Positions 16,442 through 25,527 of a stretch of 64,000 bases of DNA are shown piece by piece; the stretch's first letter is position 1, and each line of letters begins with the position of its first letter. Under the pieces are notes generated by a model. That model did no database searches, was not told the origin of the DNA, and saw nothing but the letters and a program-made list of their open reading frames with translations. A program made the translations under genes and the position numbers. This DNA is from Pseudomonadota bacterium (GTDB lineage: Bacteria > Myxococcota_A > UBA9160 > SZUA-336). Where the stretch lies: positions 1 through 64,000 of the forward strand of contig QJZC01000040.1 of assembly GCA_003247575.1 (NCBI GenBank). Reading direction: 5' to 3'.

Positions 16442-18115
16442 TTACTCGCCCGTCGGCTGGTCGGAATGGCGCTCCGAGCGCTGGTAGAACTCACACGTTC
16501 CGGCCGTTGCAGCCGGGGATGTCTCGAAGCGAAGAGACTCGAGCCGTTGACGTAGGCCTTCCGGATCGCGCTGCCGGACTCCGCAGCTCACGACTCCCGC
16601 GAGAGGTGTGTCGCCGAGAGATGCGAGTGCTGCCTGAATCTTGGGGTGGCCGGGCTCGCGGTAGCGAGGATCCATGATCGCGCGTCGCTCGGCGTAGTAG
16701 GGAATCGCAGAGGACCAGCCGCGCCCATAGATCAAGATGATGCCATCCTGCGGGACGCGCTTCCGAATCTCGGCGACGATGGGTTCGGGAGGCGTATCGT
16801 GGCGCGCGACGCGGCGGAGCCCTTGATTGTGTCCGTAGCATCCGATGACCGTAAGAAGCGCGAAACCTGCGATGCCGCAGTAGCTCCACCTCGGCTGCTG
16901 GCTCTCGAGCATGCTCACGAGTGCGAAACCGACGCCGACGAGTAGGAAGATCGCGTTCGCATACTGATAGTAATCATGCACGTAGTGTAGGTTCGTGAAG
17001 GTCGAGAGCGCTGCCAGGAACAATCCGGCCGACACCATGATGCGAGAGCGATACGCGGGCGCGATGCTGGCGCCGATTGCGATCAGGGAGAGGGCCGCGA
17101 GGGTTCCGATTCTTGCTCCGAAGATATCGCTACCCATGCGTCCCAGGACCGTGCTGTACCAGAACTTGCTCGAGAGGCGCTGCTCGAGAGAGCCGAAGTT
17201 CCAGTCGCGAAGCGCAGTCGAGGTGATGTAGTCAGCAGCCAGCGGAACCGTCTCCTTCACGCCGTCGGCGTAGGCTGTCCACGCTAGTGTTGCGGCAAGA
17301 GGGATCAGTGCTCCGCCCACGAGCAGGCCCAGCGCCAGCGGAATCTGTCGCAGCAGCGCTGCTGGCTCTCCACGTAAGGTCATGCGCAGGCTCGGATAGA
17401 GTTTGCCTAGCAGGAGGGCTGCTGCGGCGAGGGTGAACGTGTAGAACGTGGTGATCTTGGTGAGGCCCGCGAGGCATCCGCACAGGCACGCGGTTGCCAA
17501 TGTTCCCAGGCCCCCGGAGCGCAGGTAGCGTGCGACCAGAACGAGAAATGCGAGGCCGAGTAGGAGCGCGAGCGATTCGATCATGAAGGTTCGCGACCAG
17601 AAGAGGTACAGCGGGCTCGTCAGTAGCAGGGTCAGGATTACGAGCCTGCGCGACCAATCGAGTCCCCAGTGCCGGAGGCCGGCATACACGAGGACCAGGG
17701 ACCCGAGAAAGCAGCCCACGCTGACGAGGCGCCCCGAAGAGTCGAGCGGCATTCCCGTGAGTCGGACCCAGGCTGCGACCAGCCACTGATACGTCGGGAA
17801 CTCCATCGGAATCGACCAGTTAGGCCCGAGCACGGGAGTCTCGTACGCGAGCCAGCTGCTGCCGCGCAAGAGGTAGTACGTGCTGATCGCGGTCTGACTC
17901 TGTCGAAAGCCGTGTCGATCGAGCACGCTGTTCTCCCACCCTTGTCCGAGCTGGACCAGCGCATGCACGAGCGCGGCGCAGAAGATCAGCGCGATCACCG
18001 TCTGCCAGCGTACGGGGGAGACGGCTGCCGCCGGGTATTCCCGGCCAGCCGGACGCGAGGCCTCCTCGGCGCCGCCAGTTGCGACGCGAGATTCATGGGC
18101 ACTGTGGAGACTCAT
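16442..18115 (-). CDS. GT-C fold glycosyltransferase (family 39/ArnT-like)
   Basis: 557 aa polytopic membrane protein with roughly eleven hydrophobic helices and an N-terminal periplasmic-loop motif 'DRHGFRQSQTA', the Asp-containing signature of polyprenyl-phosphate-sugar-dependent mannosyl/aminoarabinosyl transferases. A soluble C-terminal domain of ~130 residues follows the last helix ('IVAEIRKRVPQDGIILIYGRGW'). The enzyme should transfer a sugar from a lipid carrier to a target on the periplasmic side. A GT2 polyprenyl-phosphate-sugar synthase-like gene is divergently encoded 97 bp away and could make the lipid-linked donor. Confidence 0.8.
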   Translation of the reverse strand: MSLHSAHESRVATGGAEEASRPAGREYPAAAVSPVRWQTVIALIFCAALVHALVQLGQGWENSVLDRHGFRQSQTAISTYYLLRGSSWLAYETPVLGPNWSIPMEFPTYQWLVAAWVRLTGMPLDSSGRLVSVGCFLGSLVLVYAGLRHWGLDWSRRLVILTLLLTSPLYLFWSRTFMIESLALLLGLAFLVLVARYLRSGGLGTLATACLCGCLAGLTKITTFYTFTLAAAALLLGKLYPSLRMTLRGEPAALLRQIPLALGLLVGGALIPLAATLAWTAYADGVKETVPLAADYITSTALRDWNFGSLEQRLSSKFWYSTVLGRMGSDIFGARIGTLAALSLIAIGASIAPAYRSRIMVSAGLFLAALSTFTNLHYVHDYYQYANAIFLLVGVGFALVSMLESQQPRWSYCGIAGFALLTVIGCYGHNQGLRRVARHDTPPEPIVAEIRKRVPQDGIILIYGRGWSSAIPYYAERRAIMDPRYREPGHPKIQAALASLGDTPLAGVVSCGVRQRDPEGLRQRLESLRFETSPAATAGTCEFYQRSERHSDQPTGE

Positions 18116-18211
18116 GGGCGGAGAGTATATCTTATGGACTTCTACGCGCGTCTGCGCCGGTGAGCGGAGAGGCTCGGCGCGGCCCTACCACGTTCTCCAA
18201 GGCTTTCCTGT

Positions 18212-19138
18212 ATGCACCTGCTCGTCCTGTCGATCATCATTCCAGCCTTCAACGAGGGAGAGAATCTCGAGGCCACCTTGACGGGTCTCCGAACGGCCTT
18301 ATGCGAGGAGAAGATTCCGTACGAGATATTGGTGGTAGACGACAACAGCCGCGACAGCACCCCGTCCGTTCTGGCCCGGATGCATGCACTCGATGCTCGG
18401 ATCTCTCTGGTTCAGCGGCGTCCACCTGGTGGCTTCGGCCGCGCCATTCGTACCGGCGTCGAGCTCGCCAAGGGCGACGTCATCGCCATCTTCATGGCAG
18501 ATCAGTCCGATCACCCCAGGGATCTCATCCGCTGCTACTCGAAGATCGAAGAGGGGTACGACTGCGTATTTGGAACCCGCTTCTCACGCAAGTCGACGGT
18601 GAATGGATACCCGCGCGTCAAGCTGATCGTGAACCGTATCGTGAATCGTACGATCCAGCTCATGTTCTGGACTCGCCACAATGATCTCACCAACGCGTTC
18701 AAGGTGTATCGTTCGCACGTCGTGCGTGACTGCGGCCCGTACTCTTCCAGCCACTTCAACATCACGATCGAGATGTCGTTGAGTGCGCTGATTCGAGGAT
18801 ACTCCATTGCGTCCATTCCCATCGACTGGGAAGGGCGAACCTGGGGAACCTCGAACCTTCGCATCTCGGAAATGGGGCGCCGGTACCTGAATGTGTTGCT
18901 CAAGATCTTCCTCGAGCGGCTTTTGATCGGAGATGATCTGGTCGCAGATCGGCTCGCACGGCAGCTGCGGGACAACTCCGACCGCGGTGACCTCGAGCGT
19001 CGTTTGTCGCGTCTCGAGGACGACGTGCGCGAGCTGAGAATCGAGATCGAGGAGACGCCTCGCATGGCCTCTGCGGCCGCCGGCTCGGATTCCGCCGATC
19101 GATCGAATTCCGAGAATCGATCGGAATCGGCTGCATGA
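18212..19138 (+). CDS. GT2 glycosyltransferase (DPM1-like) with C-terminal coiled coil
   Basis: 308 aa. 'LSIIIPAFNEGENL' at the N-terminus, 'ILVVDDNSRDST' (nucleotide-binding Asp pair), 'GFGRAIRTGVELAKGDVIAIFMADQSDHP' (metal-binding D-x-D-like region) and 'GTRF' identify the dolichol/polyprenyl-phosphate mannosyltransferase branch of GT2. No membrane helices follow the catalytic domain. Instead a charged segment from ~245 ('DLERRLSRLEDDVRELRIEIEE') forms a short coiled coil, then a Ser/Asn/Glu tail. It likely makes polyprenyl-phosphate-hexose for the divergent GT-C enzyme. The unusual coiled coil may mediate oligomerisation. Confidence 0.85.
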   Translation: MHLLVLSIIIPAFNEGENLEATLTGLRTALCEEKIPYEILVVDDNSRDSTPSVLARMHALDARISLVQRRPPGGFGRAIRTGVELAKGDVIAIFMADQSDHPRDLIRCYSKIEEGYDCVFGTRFSRKSTVNGYPRVKLIVNRIVNRTIQLMFWTRHNDLTNAFKVYRSHVVRDCGPYSSSHFNITIEMSLSALIRGYSIASIPIDWEGRTWGTSNLRISEMGRRYLNVLLKIFLERLLIGDDLVADRLARQLRDNSDRGDLERRLSRLEDDVRELRIEIEETPRMASAAAGSDSADRSNSENRSESAA

Positions 19139-19166
19139 CACCGCCCCTCGGTGAGGGCTCTCAGTC

Positions 19167-20660
19167 TCAGCGGTAGTGAAACTCCGGGCCCTCGAGGTCG
19201 ATGGTGGGTAGCTCGTCTCTCTCGTGCCAGTAGTCCTGTGTGTGTTGCCACTCCGGCTTGTCGCCTCGTTTGGGGAGCAGATGCATGCTGCGCAGCAGGT
19301 AGTTGGGGCTGAAGTCCTCTGTGTCGACCCACGGTAAGAGTGGCATGGTGCCATCTTGCGAACGCAGGGCGACTTCGACCTTGCGGTGTCCGTGCGCGCG
19401 CATGTGATTGAGTAGTCTGCACGTGAAGTCACATAGCAGGTCTACGCGCAGAGTCCAGCTGGCTCGAAAATAGCCGAAGATCCACAGGAGATTCGGGATC
19501 TGCGTGAACATCATGCCGCGGTAGGTCACTTGGTCCGCCAGGTTGGCAGGAGCGCCGTCGATCGTGAGTGCGATGTCGCCGAGAATGCTCAGGTCGAATC
19601 CAGTCGCGGTGATGATCAGGTCCGCTTCGAGCTCGGTGCCGGATGCGAGCAATAGGCCCTTCTTGGTGAAGCGGGCGATCTCGTCGGTAACTACCGATGC
19701 GTCGCCGGAGGCGACGGCTCGAAACAAGTCTCCGTTCGGTACGAAGGCAATCCGTTGCTGCCAGGGGCGATAGCGCGGGGTGAAGTGCTTCCCGACGTCG
19801 AACTCCTGCGGCAGGTAGGGCGTGATTCCCGCGATCAGAAGCTTCTTCATGTTGTCTGGTTGATCGACACATGCTCTTGCGACTGCGGCTTGATTCTTGA
19901 GAATGCGACGGCGCGCGATCTCGTGAATCCACGCCTCGTCGATCTCTAGCTCGCGTAGCTCGTCGGCGAGCTCATTGCGGTTGGGGCCGGCATAGAAGTA
20001 GGTCGGCGAACGCTGGAGCATGGTGACCTTCTCGGTCTTCGATGCGATGGCAGGCACGAGGGTGGCGGCTGTGGCACCAGAGCCGATCACGATGACCCGC
20101 TTTCCAGCGAATTCGAGATCTTCGGGCCACGTTTGCGGATGGACGATCTGACCTTCGAAGGAGTCCATTCCCTCCCAATCAGGAGTATACCCTTCTGCGT
20201 GTCGGTAGTATCCCTGGCACATCCATAGGAAGTTGCAGCTCAGCCGAACGACTTTTCCTGTATGTTGCTGGCGCGCCTCGAGGGTCCAAACTCCTTCCTC
20301 GCTCGACCAGTGAGCGCGCTCTACTCGGTGACGGTACCGGATATGCGAGGCGAGGTCGTTTTCTTCGATGACCTCTCCGAGGTATTGGAGGATCTGTTCT
20401 CCGCTAGCGATGGGGTTGCCGGTCCATGGCTTGAATCGATAGCCAAAGGTGTAGAGATCGCTGTCCGAGCGAATTCCCGGATACTTGTGGATGTGCCACG
20501 TGCCGCCGAAGGACTCGTAGCCCTCGAGTACGACGAAGCTGTGCTTGGGACACTGAGAGGTCAGGTGATATGCAGCGCCGATTCCAGAGATTCCCGCGCC
20601 GACGATGACAACGTCGAAGTGTTCCCGATGGGCGGTCTGCGGTGTGTTGGGCTTGCTCAC
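19167..20660 (-). CDS. flavin monooxygenase, type I Baeyer-Villiger
   Basis: 497 aa. FAD-binding GAGISG at residues 21-26, NADPH-binding GSGATA at 193-198 and, just ahead of it, FEGQIVHPQTWP (168-179), which fits the Baeyer-Villiger fingerprint FxGxxxHxxxW(P/D). The 'ATG' motif late in the chain (ITATGFD) closes the FAD domain. Such enzymes convert ketones to esters or lactones using NADPH and O2. The start is GTG at 20660. Its promoter region carries CGAGCGCTCACC (20732-20743), also found before the MFS gene. Downstream member of a minus-strand catabolic cluster with a lipoprotein esterase that could hydrolyse the ester product. Confidence 0.9.
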   Translation of the reverse strand: MSKPNTPQTAHREHFDVVIVGAGISGIGAAYHLTSQCPKHSFVVLEGYESFGGTWHIHKYPGIRSDSDLYTFGYRFKPWTGNPIASGEQILQYLGEVIEENDLASHIRYRHRVERAHWSSEEGVWTLEARQQHTGKVVRLSCNFLWMCQGYYRHAEGYTPDWEGMDSFEGQIVHPQTWPEDLEFAGKRVIVIGSGATAATLVPAIASKTEKVTMLQRSPTYFYAGPNRNELADELRELEIDEAWIHEIARRRILKNQAAVARACVDQPDNMKKLLIAGITPYLPQEFDVGKHFTPRYRPWQQRIAFVPNGDLFRAVASGDASVVTDEIARFTKKGLLLASGTELEADLIITATGFDLSILGDIALTIDGAPANLADQVTYRGMMFTQIPNLLWIFGYFRASWTLRVDLLCDFTCRLLNHMRAHGHRKVEVALRSQDGTMPLLPWVDTEDFSPNYLLRSMHLLPKRGDKPEWQHTQDYWHERDELPTIDLEGPEFHYR

Positions 20661-20731
20661 GAGCGGGCCCCCTATGCCCGCATATTGCAGCAGGCAAAGC
20701 GTGGTTCCGGTGGTCTCGGGTAGTCAGCGAG

Positions 20732-20743
20732 CGAGCGCTCACC
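20732..20743. promoter_or_regulatory. GAGCGCTC palindrome, candidate TetR-type operator
   Basis: CGAGCGCTCACC about 75 bp before the monooxygenase start; within GCGAGCGAGCGCTCA. The same 12 bases occur at 25446-25457 upstream of the MFS gene. Inferred operator; no TetR gene is in the window. Confidence 0.35.
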
Positions 20744-20835
20744 GCCCCTTGACTCCGGTTGTAGGCCAAGCTGTAGGGGGTTGCAACCAGCAGCCGGCAT
20801 GTGTCTTTCGGGGGCGCAAGATTTGGCTGACTCGG

Positions 20836-22023
20836 TCACTTGGCGTTTGCTGGAGGAGCCGATCGGGATGGGACGAATCGTGAGAGCTTCTGGCATGCGA
20901 GGTCGAGGACTCGATCCTGTTTTGCGTAACATACGCGCACGAAGCGCTCTCCTTCTGCCCCGCGCATGAAGGCGGTGCCCGGAACCGTAGCGACGCCGCA
21001 GCCGTCGAGAATGCTCATCGCCGCCGTTCGCGCGGACTCGAATGCGCTGGCGTCCGCCATTACGTAGTAGGAGCCCTCGGGAATCGCGACTGGAGGCAGT
21101 CCCCCGCGTTCGAGCGCGTCACATACACGATCACGCCTGGCTTCGAATTGGGTAGCGAGCTCCCGGTACCACGCCTGCGGGAGAGTATCGATGGCAGCGG
21201 CAACGGCATGCTGGAGGGGGCGAGGCGCGCAGATGAAGGTCAGATCGTTGGCCAGCAGGATGCGCTCCGCGAGCGGCGCGGGTGCGACCGCGCATCCGAT
21301 GCGCCAGCCGGTGATGGCGAACGTCTTGGAGTATCCGAGCAGGCTCACTGTGCGCGGCCACAGCTCTGGCAAGCGGGCAGGTGAGATGTGCGCGCGTCCA
21401 TCATAGGCGAAGTACTCGTAGATCTCGTCCGTGATGACCAACAGATCCCGTTCCGTTGCGACCCGGGCGAGTCCCTCGAGCTCGCGTAGCGACCAGACCT
21501 TTCCGGCTGGGTTCGATGGGGTACAGACTACGATCGCGCGTGTGTGGGGAAGCAGTGCATTTCGCAGCAGGTTCTCGTCGATCGTCGCGTGTGGATGTGC
21601 GGGCCGTGCGAAGTGAGGGTCGAGTCCTGCGACTCGGGCCATGTTCAAGTGGTAGCCGTAGTAGGGCTCGATGAGCAGGATTCCGTCCCCGGGGTTCAGC
21701 AATCCATCGAGAGTGCAATGGTATGCGCCCGTCACGCCCGAGGTGACCACGATCTCGCGCTCTGGATCTGGGTGAAGCCCGTTGTCGCGTTCAAGCCGGC
21801 GAGCGAGCGCATGGCGCAGCTCGGGGATGCCCGCGGCGCTGGAGTAGGGTTGGGTCTCTCGCTGCATCGCGGCCACGCCCGCATCCCGCACGCAGTCAGG
21901 AATGGGAATGTCACACAGGCCCTGCGCCATGTTGATCCCGCCCACCCGCTCGCATTCGAGCGTCATGCGTCGAATCTCGGATTGGCGAAGTTCACCGTAG
22001 CGATGTGCTGCAAAGGTCCGCAT
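20836..22023 (-). CDS. pyridoxal-phosphate aminotransferase, class I/II
   Basis: 395 aa. PLP fold-type I marks: 'TSGVTGAYH' (phosphate-cup region), 'VVCTPSNPAGK' (Asn about 171), 'VITDEIYEYFAYDG' (Asp199, Tyr202), the Schiff-base lysine in SLLGYSKTFAITGWR (Lys233), and a C-terminal carboxylate-binding Arg in 'RFVRVCYAK'. This is the aspartate/kynurenine-aminotransferase-like group. The start at 22023 was chosen because AGGAGA precedes it and family similarity begins there, although the frame stays open to 22674. It lies between the esterase and the monooxygenase, same strand, gaps 125 and 175 bp. Which amino donor or substrate it uses cannot be read from the sequence. Confidence 0.9.
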   Translation of the reverse strand: MRTFAAHRYGELRQSEIRRMTLECERVGGINMAQGLCDIPIPDCVRDAGVAAMQRETQPYSSAAGIPELRHALARRLERDNGLHPDPEREIVVTSGVTGAYHCTLDGLLNPGDGILLIEPYYGYHLNMARVAGLDPHFARPAHPHATIDENLLRNALLPHTRAIVVCTPSNPAGKVWSLRELEGLARVATERDLLVITDEIYEYFAYDGRAHISPARLPELWPRTVSLLGYSKTFAITGWRIGCAVAPAPLAERILLANDLTFICAPRPLQHAVAAAIDTLPQAWYRELATQFEARRDRVCDALERGGLPPVAIPEGSYYVMADASAFESARTAAMSILDGCGVATVPGTAFMRGAEGERFVRVCYAKQDRVLDLACQKLSRFVPSRSAPPANAK

Positions 22024-22148
22024 ACCGACTTTCTCCTGCAAGGTTCTCGCCGTTTCTTCTTCGGGCGGAGGCCGGCGCTGGCCTGGTGATTGGCGGGCTC
22101 GCCAAGGTGCCGTGCAGGCAGAAGGCGGCAGCTGTGGTGCAGCTCCGG

Positions 22149-24029
22149 CTACTCGCCCTCGGATGCGGGCGGAGTCTCCGGAGAGCAGCCCACCCGGGCG
22201 TAGTGCTGCCGATTCCACTCCACGCCATTGGTCAACTCGGCGAAGCGCATGAGCTCGCAGCGTTCGTCCCGAGTCGAGAAGATCCCATCCTCGGCGAGTT
22301 CGGCTGCGACACGGGATCGCGTAGTGGCGACGTTCTCCATGCGCAACCCGCCATCTTGCGGGGTATCGAGAATCATGAAACGAGGGGCATCTTGGCGTGC
22401 TTCGCTCCAGGCTTTCCATGGAGGGAGGTCGTTTGCGCGACCGCGTCCCGGATTTCCGGTGTCCGCGAACTGCGCCCAGTAGGACATCATTGCACGTGAC
22501 AGGGTCCGCCGGCCGGGCTCGTTCTCGTCGGTGAAGACCATGTTCGTGATCGATCCGTACTCGAAGGAGCCGAAGAGAAACGGAACTTCGATCGCGTGGG
22601 CTGCGCCGAGGAGCAGCTGCATGTTGCCCACGAAGCTCTCGGGCTCCTCGTCCCAATCGAAGCGATAGACCCATACGGACTCAGCGCCGGATCGCGCCCA
22701 GCTGGCGGCGACCTCATCCGCTCCGGTGGCCTTCCAGATCGCACTTCCGTAATAGGCAGAGCGCACATAGCGCTCGGGATCCTCCGCGCGCGGGAACAAT
22801 CCGAGGAGATTCTTGATGCCAATGCCAGCTCCCAGCTGGAACGCGCGAATCTCATCTCGATTCGTGCCGAGCATGACCGGAATGGTGGGGACTCCACTGG
22901 GCTGGGTGAGGTGCTCGCCCAGAGGATCCCGCGGCAGGACGTGGCCGTCTCTGAAGTTGAGGGGGAACTGGAGGAAGCCTCCGCTCGCACCCGGGTCATA
23001 GACTGCGATCAGCTCCGCCGGCGAGACCGAGCGCAGAAAGGCGGCTAGCTCTCCCGCCGGCATCGAGTCTGCGAGAGCGAGTGCTTGGCTGCGGGTGGTC
23101 GCTCGTTCCCGCGCAATCAGAAGTCGAAGTGCGACCTCGCGTCCACTGAGCGCGTTGCCCGGAACCGCGGCGTCGCTCAAGTTCTCGCCTCGCTCCACCG
23201 GCTCGGACGCGGGGATTGCGCTCTGGACGATGGCGCGCTGGAAGAGACCCTGCGCGAGCGGTGAAGCGAGCAGACAGAACACGTTCACACCGCCGGCCGA
23301 CTCTCCGAACACACTGATGCGATCGGGGTCGCCGCCGAAGGCGGCGGCATTCTCTCGGATCCACGCGAGTGCGCGAATCAGGTCGAGGATCCCATAGTTG
23401 CCGGAGTCGTCCGAGGGGCTCGTGTCGTGTCCGCGCAGCGCCGGGTGGCGGAACCAGCCGAGAGGCCCGAGGCGATAGTTCAGGGTGATCACGATGACGT
23501 TCTGTGTGCCGGAGAGCAGGGCTCCGTCGAAGCTCGAGCCCGTTCCGATGGCATTGGCGCCTCCATGCACCCAGACCATGACAGGCAGTTTCCGGTCCCC
23601 CTGCGGCAGGTCGTTCGGAGAGACGCCCGGAGCCCAGACGTTCAGGTACAGGCAGTCCTCGCTTCCGACCACCGTACCCTCCGGGCCTGGAACCCCACCG
23701 AAGGAGCTTGCGATCTGGGGACATGCGGATCCGGCTTGCGTCGCCTCGAGGCGCGACATGCGGTCGCTCGGGGGGAGCGGAGCTCGCCAGCGTAGCTTCC
23801 CGGTGGGCGGCTCTGCGAACGGGATTCCGAGCCAGGCGTGCGTGCCTTCGGAACCCCGGAAGCCGATCACCGGTCCCTCGGTCGTCGAGCGCACCGACTC
23901 GGGCTCTGGAGTGGGTCGAGTGGCACGCTCGGGCTCCGTCGCCTCGGAGCCGCAGGCGATCAGGAGCACGAGCAAGCCAGCCAGAGCGAGGCGACTCCGA
24001 ACATGGCGAGTCTTCCCGAGGCCGCGCAC
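22149..24029 (-). CDS. type-B carboxylesterase, lipoprotein
   Basis: 626 aa. A lipoprotein signal (basic start, LALAGLLVLLIAC, Cys about 26) is followed by the carboxylesterase/cholinesterase domain: 'GIPFAEPP', EDCLYLNVW (~125-133), oxyanion hole VHGGAN (~154-159), nucleophile elbow GESAGG (Ser about 244), 'GTNRDEI' and 'AHAIEVPFLFG' (catalytic His region). It should act on the outer or inner membrane surface. The GTG at 24029 overlaps the stop of the upstream MFS gene by one base (TAGTG) and gives exactly a lipoprotein N-terminus, which settles the start although the frame runs on to 24866. Expected to hydrolyse esters, possibly those made by the nearby monooxygenase, although the compartments differ. 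Confidence 0.9.
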   Translation of the reverse strand: MRGLGKTRHVRSRLALAGLLVLLIACGSEATEPERATRPTPEPESVRSTTEGPVIGFRGSEGTHAWLGIPFAEPPTGKLRWRAPLPPSDRMSRLEATQAGSACPQIASSFGGVPGPEGTVVGSEDCLYLNVWAPGVSPNDLPQGDRKLPVMVWVHGGANAIGTGSSFDGALLSGTQNVIVITLNYRLGPLGWFRHPALRGHDTSPSDDSGNYGILDLIRALAWIRENAAAFGGDPDRISVFGESAGGVNVFCLLASPLAQGLFQRAIVQSAIPASEPVERGENLSDAAVPGNALSGREVALRLLIARERATTRSQALALADSMPAGELAAFLRSVSPAELIAVYDPGASGGFLQFPLNFRDGHVLPRDPLGEHLTQPSGVPTIPVMLGTNRDEIRAFQLGAGIGIKNLLGLFPRAEDPERYVRSAYYGSAIWKATGADEVAASWARSGAESVWVYRFDWDEEPESFVGNMQLLLGAAHAIEVPFLFGSFEYGSITNMVFTDENEPGRRTLSRAMMSYWAQFADTGNPGRGRANDLPPWKAWSEARQDAPRFMILDTPQDGGLRMENVATTRSRVAAELAEDGIFSTRDERCELMRFAELTNGVEWNRQHYARVGCSPETPPASEGE

Positions 24030-25372
24030 TAGGAGGACGGCTCCAGCAGGCTCGCAGCGGGCGCGTCCGCTCTGGTGACGCGAGCATAGAGCGCTGCGCG
24101 ATCCTGAGCGAAGCGCCTCCCCGCGACCCAGAAGCAAGGGATCGCGGTTGCCGAGAGAGCTGTGAAGCAGACCAGGGTGACCGTATAGGGCTGCTCGACC
24201 CCGCTCGCGCTCAATGCGTCGATCATGTAGCCGCCCCCGGTGATGCCCACGCCCAGTCCGATGAAGTTGAGTGCCAGGATGTAGAAGGCGACGATCGTGG
24301 CGCGAATCTGTGCTGGGACGAGCTCCTGGACCGTCGAGAAGGTCGGTCCATAGAACACTCCGAGCTGGAAGAATCCGAGCGCGACCCCCACCCAGAACAG
24401 TGGAGATCCTCCCTCGGCGAGCCGATAGGCGATGCCCATCGGGGTCAATAGCAGTCCTGCCCAGAAGAGAAAGAGTGGCCGGCCGGTGCCGGTGAGCTGT
24501 TGCCAGCGGTCCCCCGCCCAGCCACCGAAGATCGTGCCCACCAGGCCGGACAACATGCCGACCCAGCCGCTCAGACGAGCGATCTCGGCTCGCTCGAATC
24601 CGCGCTCCTCTACGAACCAGAGCTGATCGAATGCGGCCGCACCGAGAATGAAGTGGAATGCGACCCCGCCACAGATCGTGGCAACCAAGGCGGGAGAGGA
24701 GCGGAGCACGTCGAAGAGCGTTCCCAGGATGTCTCCGAATGAGGGACGGGCGGTCGGGCTGGATGCGTGCACGTCGCTGGTAGCGCTTCGTGGCTCGGCG
24801 ACGCGCAGCATGAACAGCGCGAGTAGCATCCCGAGGACGCCGAGCAGGTAGAAGCAGTTCCGCCAACCGATCGCGGGTCCCAGGTAGCCCACGATGAGCA
24901 GGCTCGCTCCCACTCCCACCGGAACGCCCATGTAGTAGAAGCCGGACGCGAAGCCCATTCGAGAAGACGGGAAGCGATCCGAGATCATGGACATCGAAGC
25001 CGGAGTCAGGACCGACTCGCCCACGCCGATGAACATGCGTGGGATCAGGAGCGAGACGAAGCCTCCTGCCGCACCCGACGCGGCGGTGAGCGCACTCCAG
25101 AGGGTCAGCGCGGCGGCCACGAGCCGCGGTCGGTGAACCATGTCGGCCAGTGCACCGGCGAACAAGCCCATGAGCGAGTAGAAGACAATGAATGCGAAGC
25201 CGGTCAGCCAGCCGAACTGCGCATTGCTGAGCTCGAGCTCCGGCACGATGAAGTTGGCGAAGCTGGCAAGGAGCTGGCGGTCCACGAAGTTCATCACGTT
25301 GAGTAACGTGATGAATCCGAGAAAGCCGTAGTGGCGGGCTTGGATGGGCTGTGGTGGGCGAGTCGCGGTCAC
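24029..25372 (-). CDS. MFS transporter, spinster-like
   Basis: 447 aa with 12 predicted hydrophobic segments. Early helix 'FITLLNVMNFVDRQLLASF' with the Asp-Arg pair of the spinster-like MFS branch, loop motif 'GALADMVHRPRLVAAAL' (motif A) and 'IPRMFIGVGESVLTPASMSMISD' are diagnostic. These permeases in catabolic clusters usually import organic acids or aromatic or steroid-like compounds. First gene of the MFS / esterase run (one-base overlap). Its upstream region contains paired GAGCGCTC palindromes. Confidence 0.88.
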   Translation of the reverse strand: MTATRPPQPIQARHYGFLGFITLLNVMNFVDRQLLASFANFIVPELELSNAQFGWLTGFAFIVFYSLMGLFAGALADMVHRPRLVAAALTLWSALTAASGAAGGFVSLLIPRMFIGVGESVLTPASMSMISDRFPSSRMGFASGFYYMGVPVGVGASLLIVGYLGPAIGWRNCFYLLGVLGMLLALFMLRVAEPRSATSDVHASSPTARPSFGDILGTLFDVLRSSPALVATICGGVAFHFILGAAAFDQLWFVEERGFERAEIARLSGWVGMLSGLVGTIFGGWAGDRWQQLTGTGRPLFLFWAGLLLTPMGIAYRLAEGGSPLFWVGVALGFFQLGVFYGPTFSTVQELVPAQIRATIVAFYILALNFIGLGVGITGGGYMIDALSASGVEQPYTVTLVCFTALSATAIPCFWVAGRRFAQDRAALYARVTRADAPAASLLEPSS

Positions 25373-25431
25373 GCAGATCCTCCAGGGATCAGTCTATACG
25401 GGTTCGCGATCGCACGTGACTCCCAAGTGAT

Positions 25432-25457
25432 GAGCGCTCATCGAACGAGCGCTCACC
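25432..25457. promoter_or_regulatory. paired GAGCGCTC palindromes in the MFS promoter region
   Basis: TGAGCGCTCA at 25431-25440 and CGAGCGCTCACC at 25446-25457, centres 15 bp apart, about 60-85 bp upstream of the MFS start. Inverted repeats of this kind are typical of TetR-family operators. Operator role is inferred. Confidence 0.45.
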
Positions 25458-25466
25458 CAACGCAAA

Positions 25467-25495
25467 GAGGCGGGGCCGCATCGCGACCCCGCCTC
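25467..25495 (-). terminator. rho-independent-like terminator of the TonB receptor gene
   Basis: GAGGCGGGG (25467-25475) and CCCCGCCTC (25487-25495) form a 9-bp GC stem around an 11-base loop. Read on the minus strand it follows the receptor stop by ~30 bp and is trailed by TTTGCGTT. Confidence 0.7.
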
Positions 25496-25527
25496 GGAGC
25501 GGTTCCGGCTAGACCGGTGAGAAGGGT

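Noticed and set aside
22023-24866. Long upstream extensions of the aminotransferase and lipoprotein esterase frames
   Set aside because: Domain similarity, ribosome binding site and lipoprotein signal place the starts at 22023 and 24029; upstream residues are shadows of neighbouring genes.
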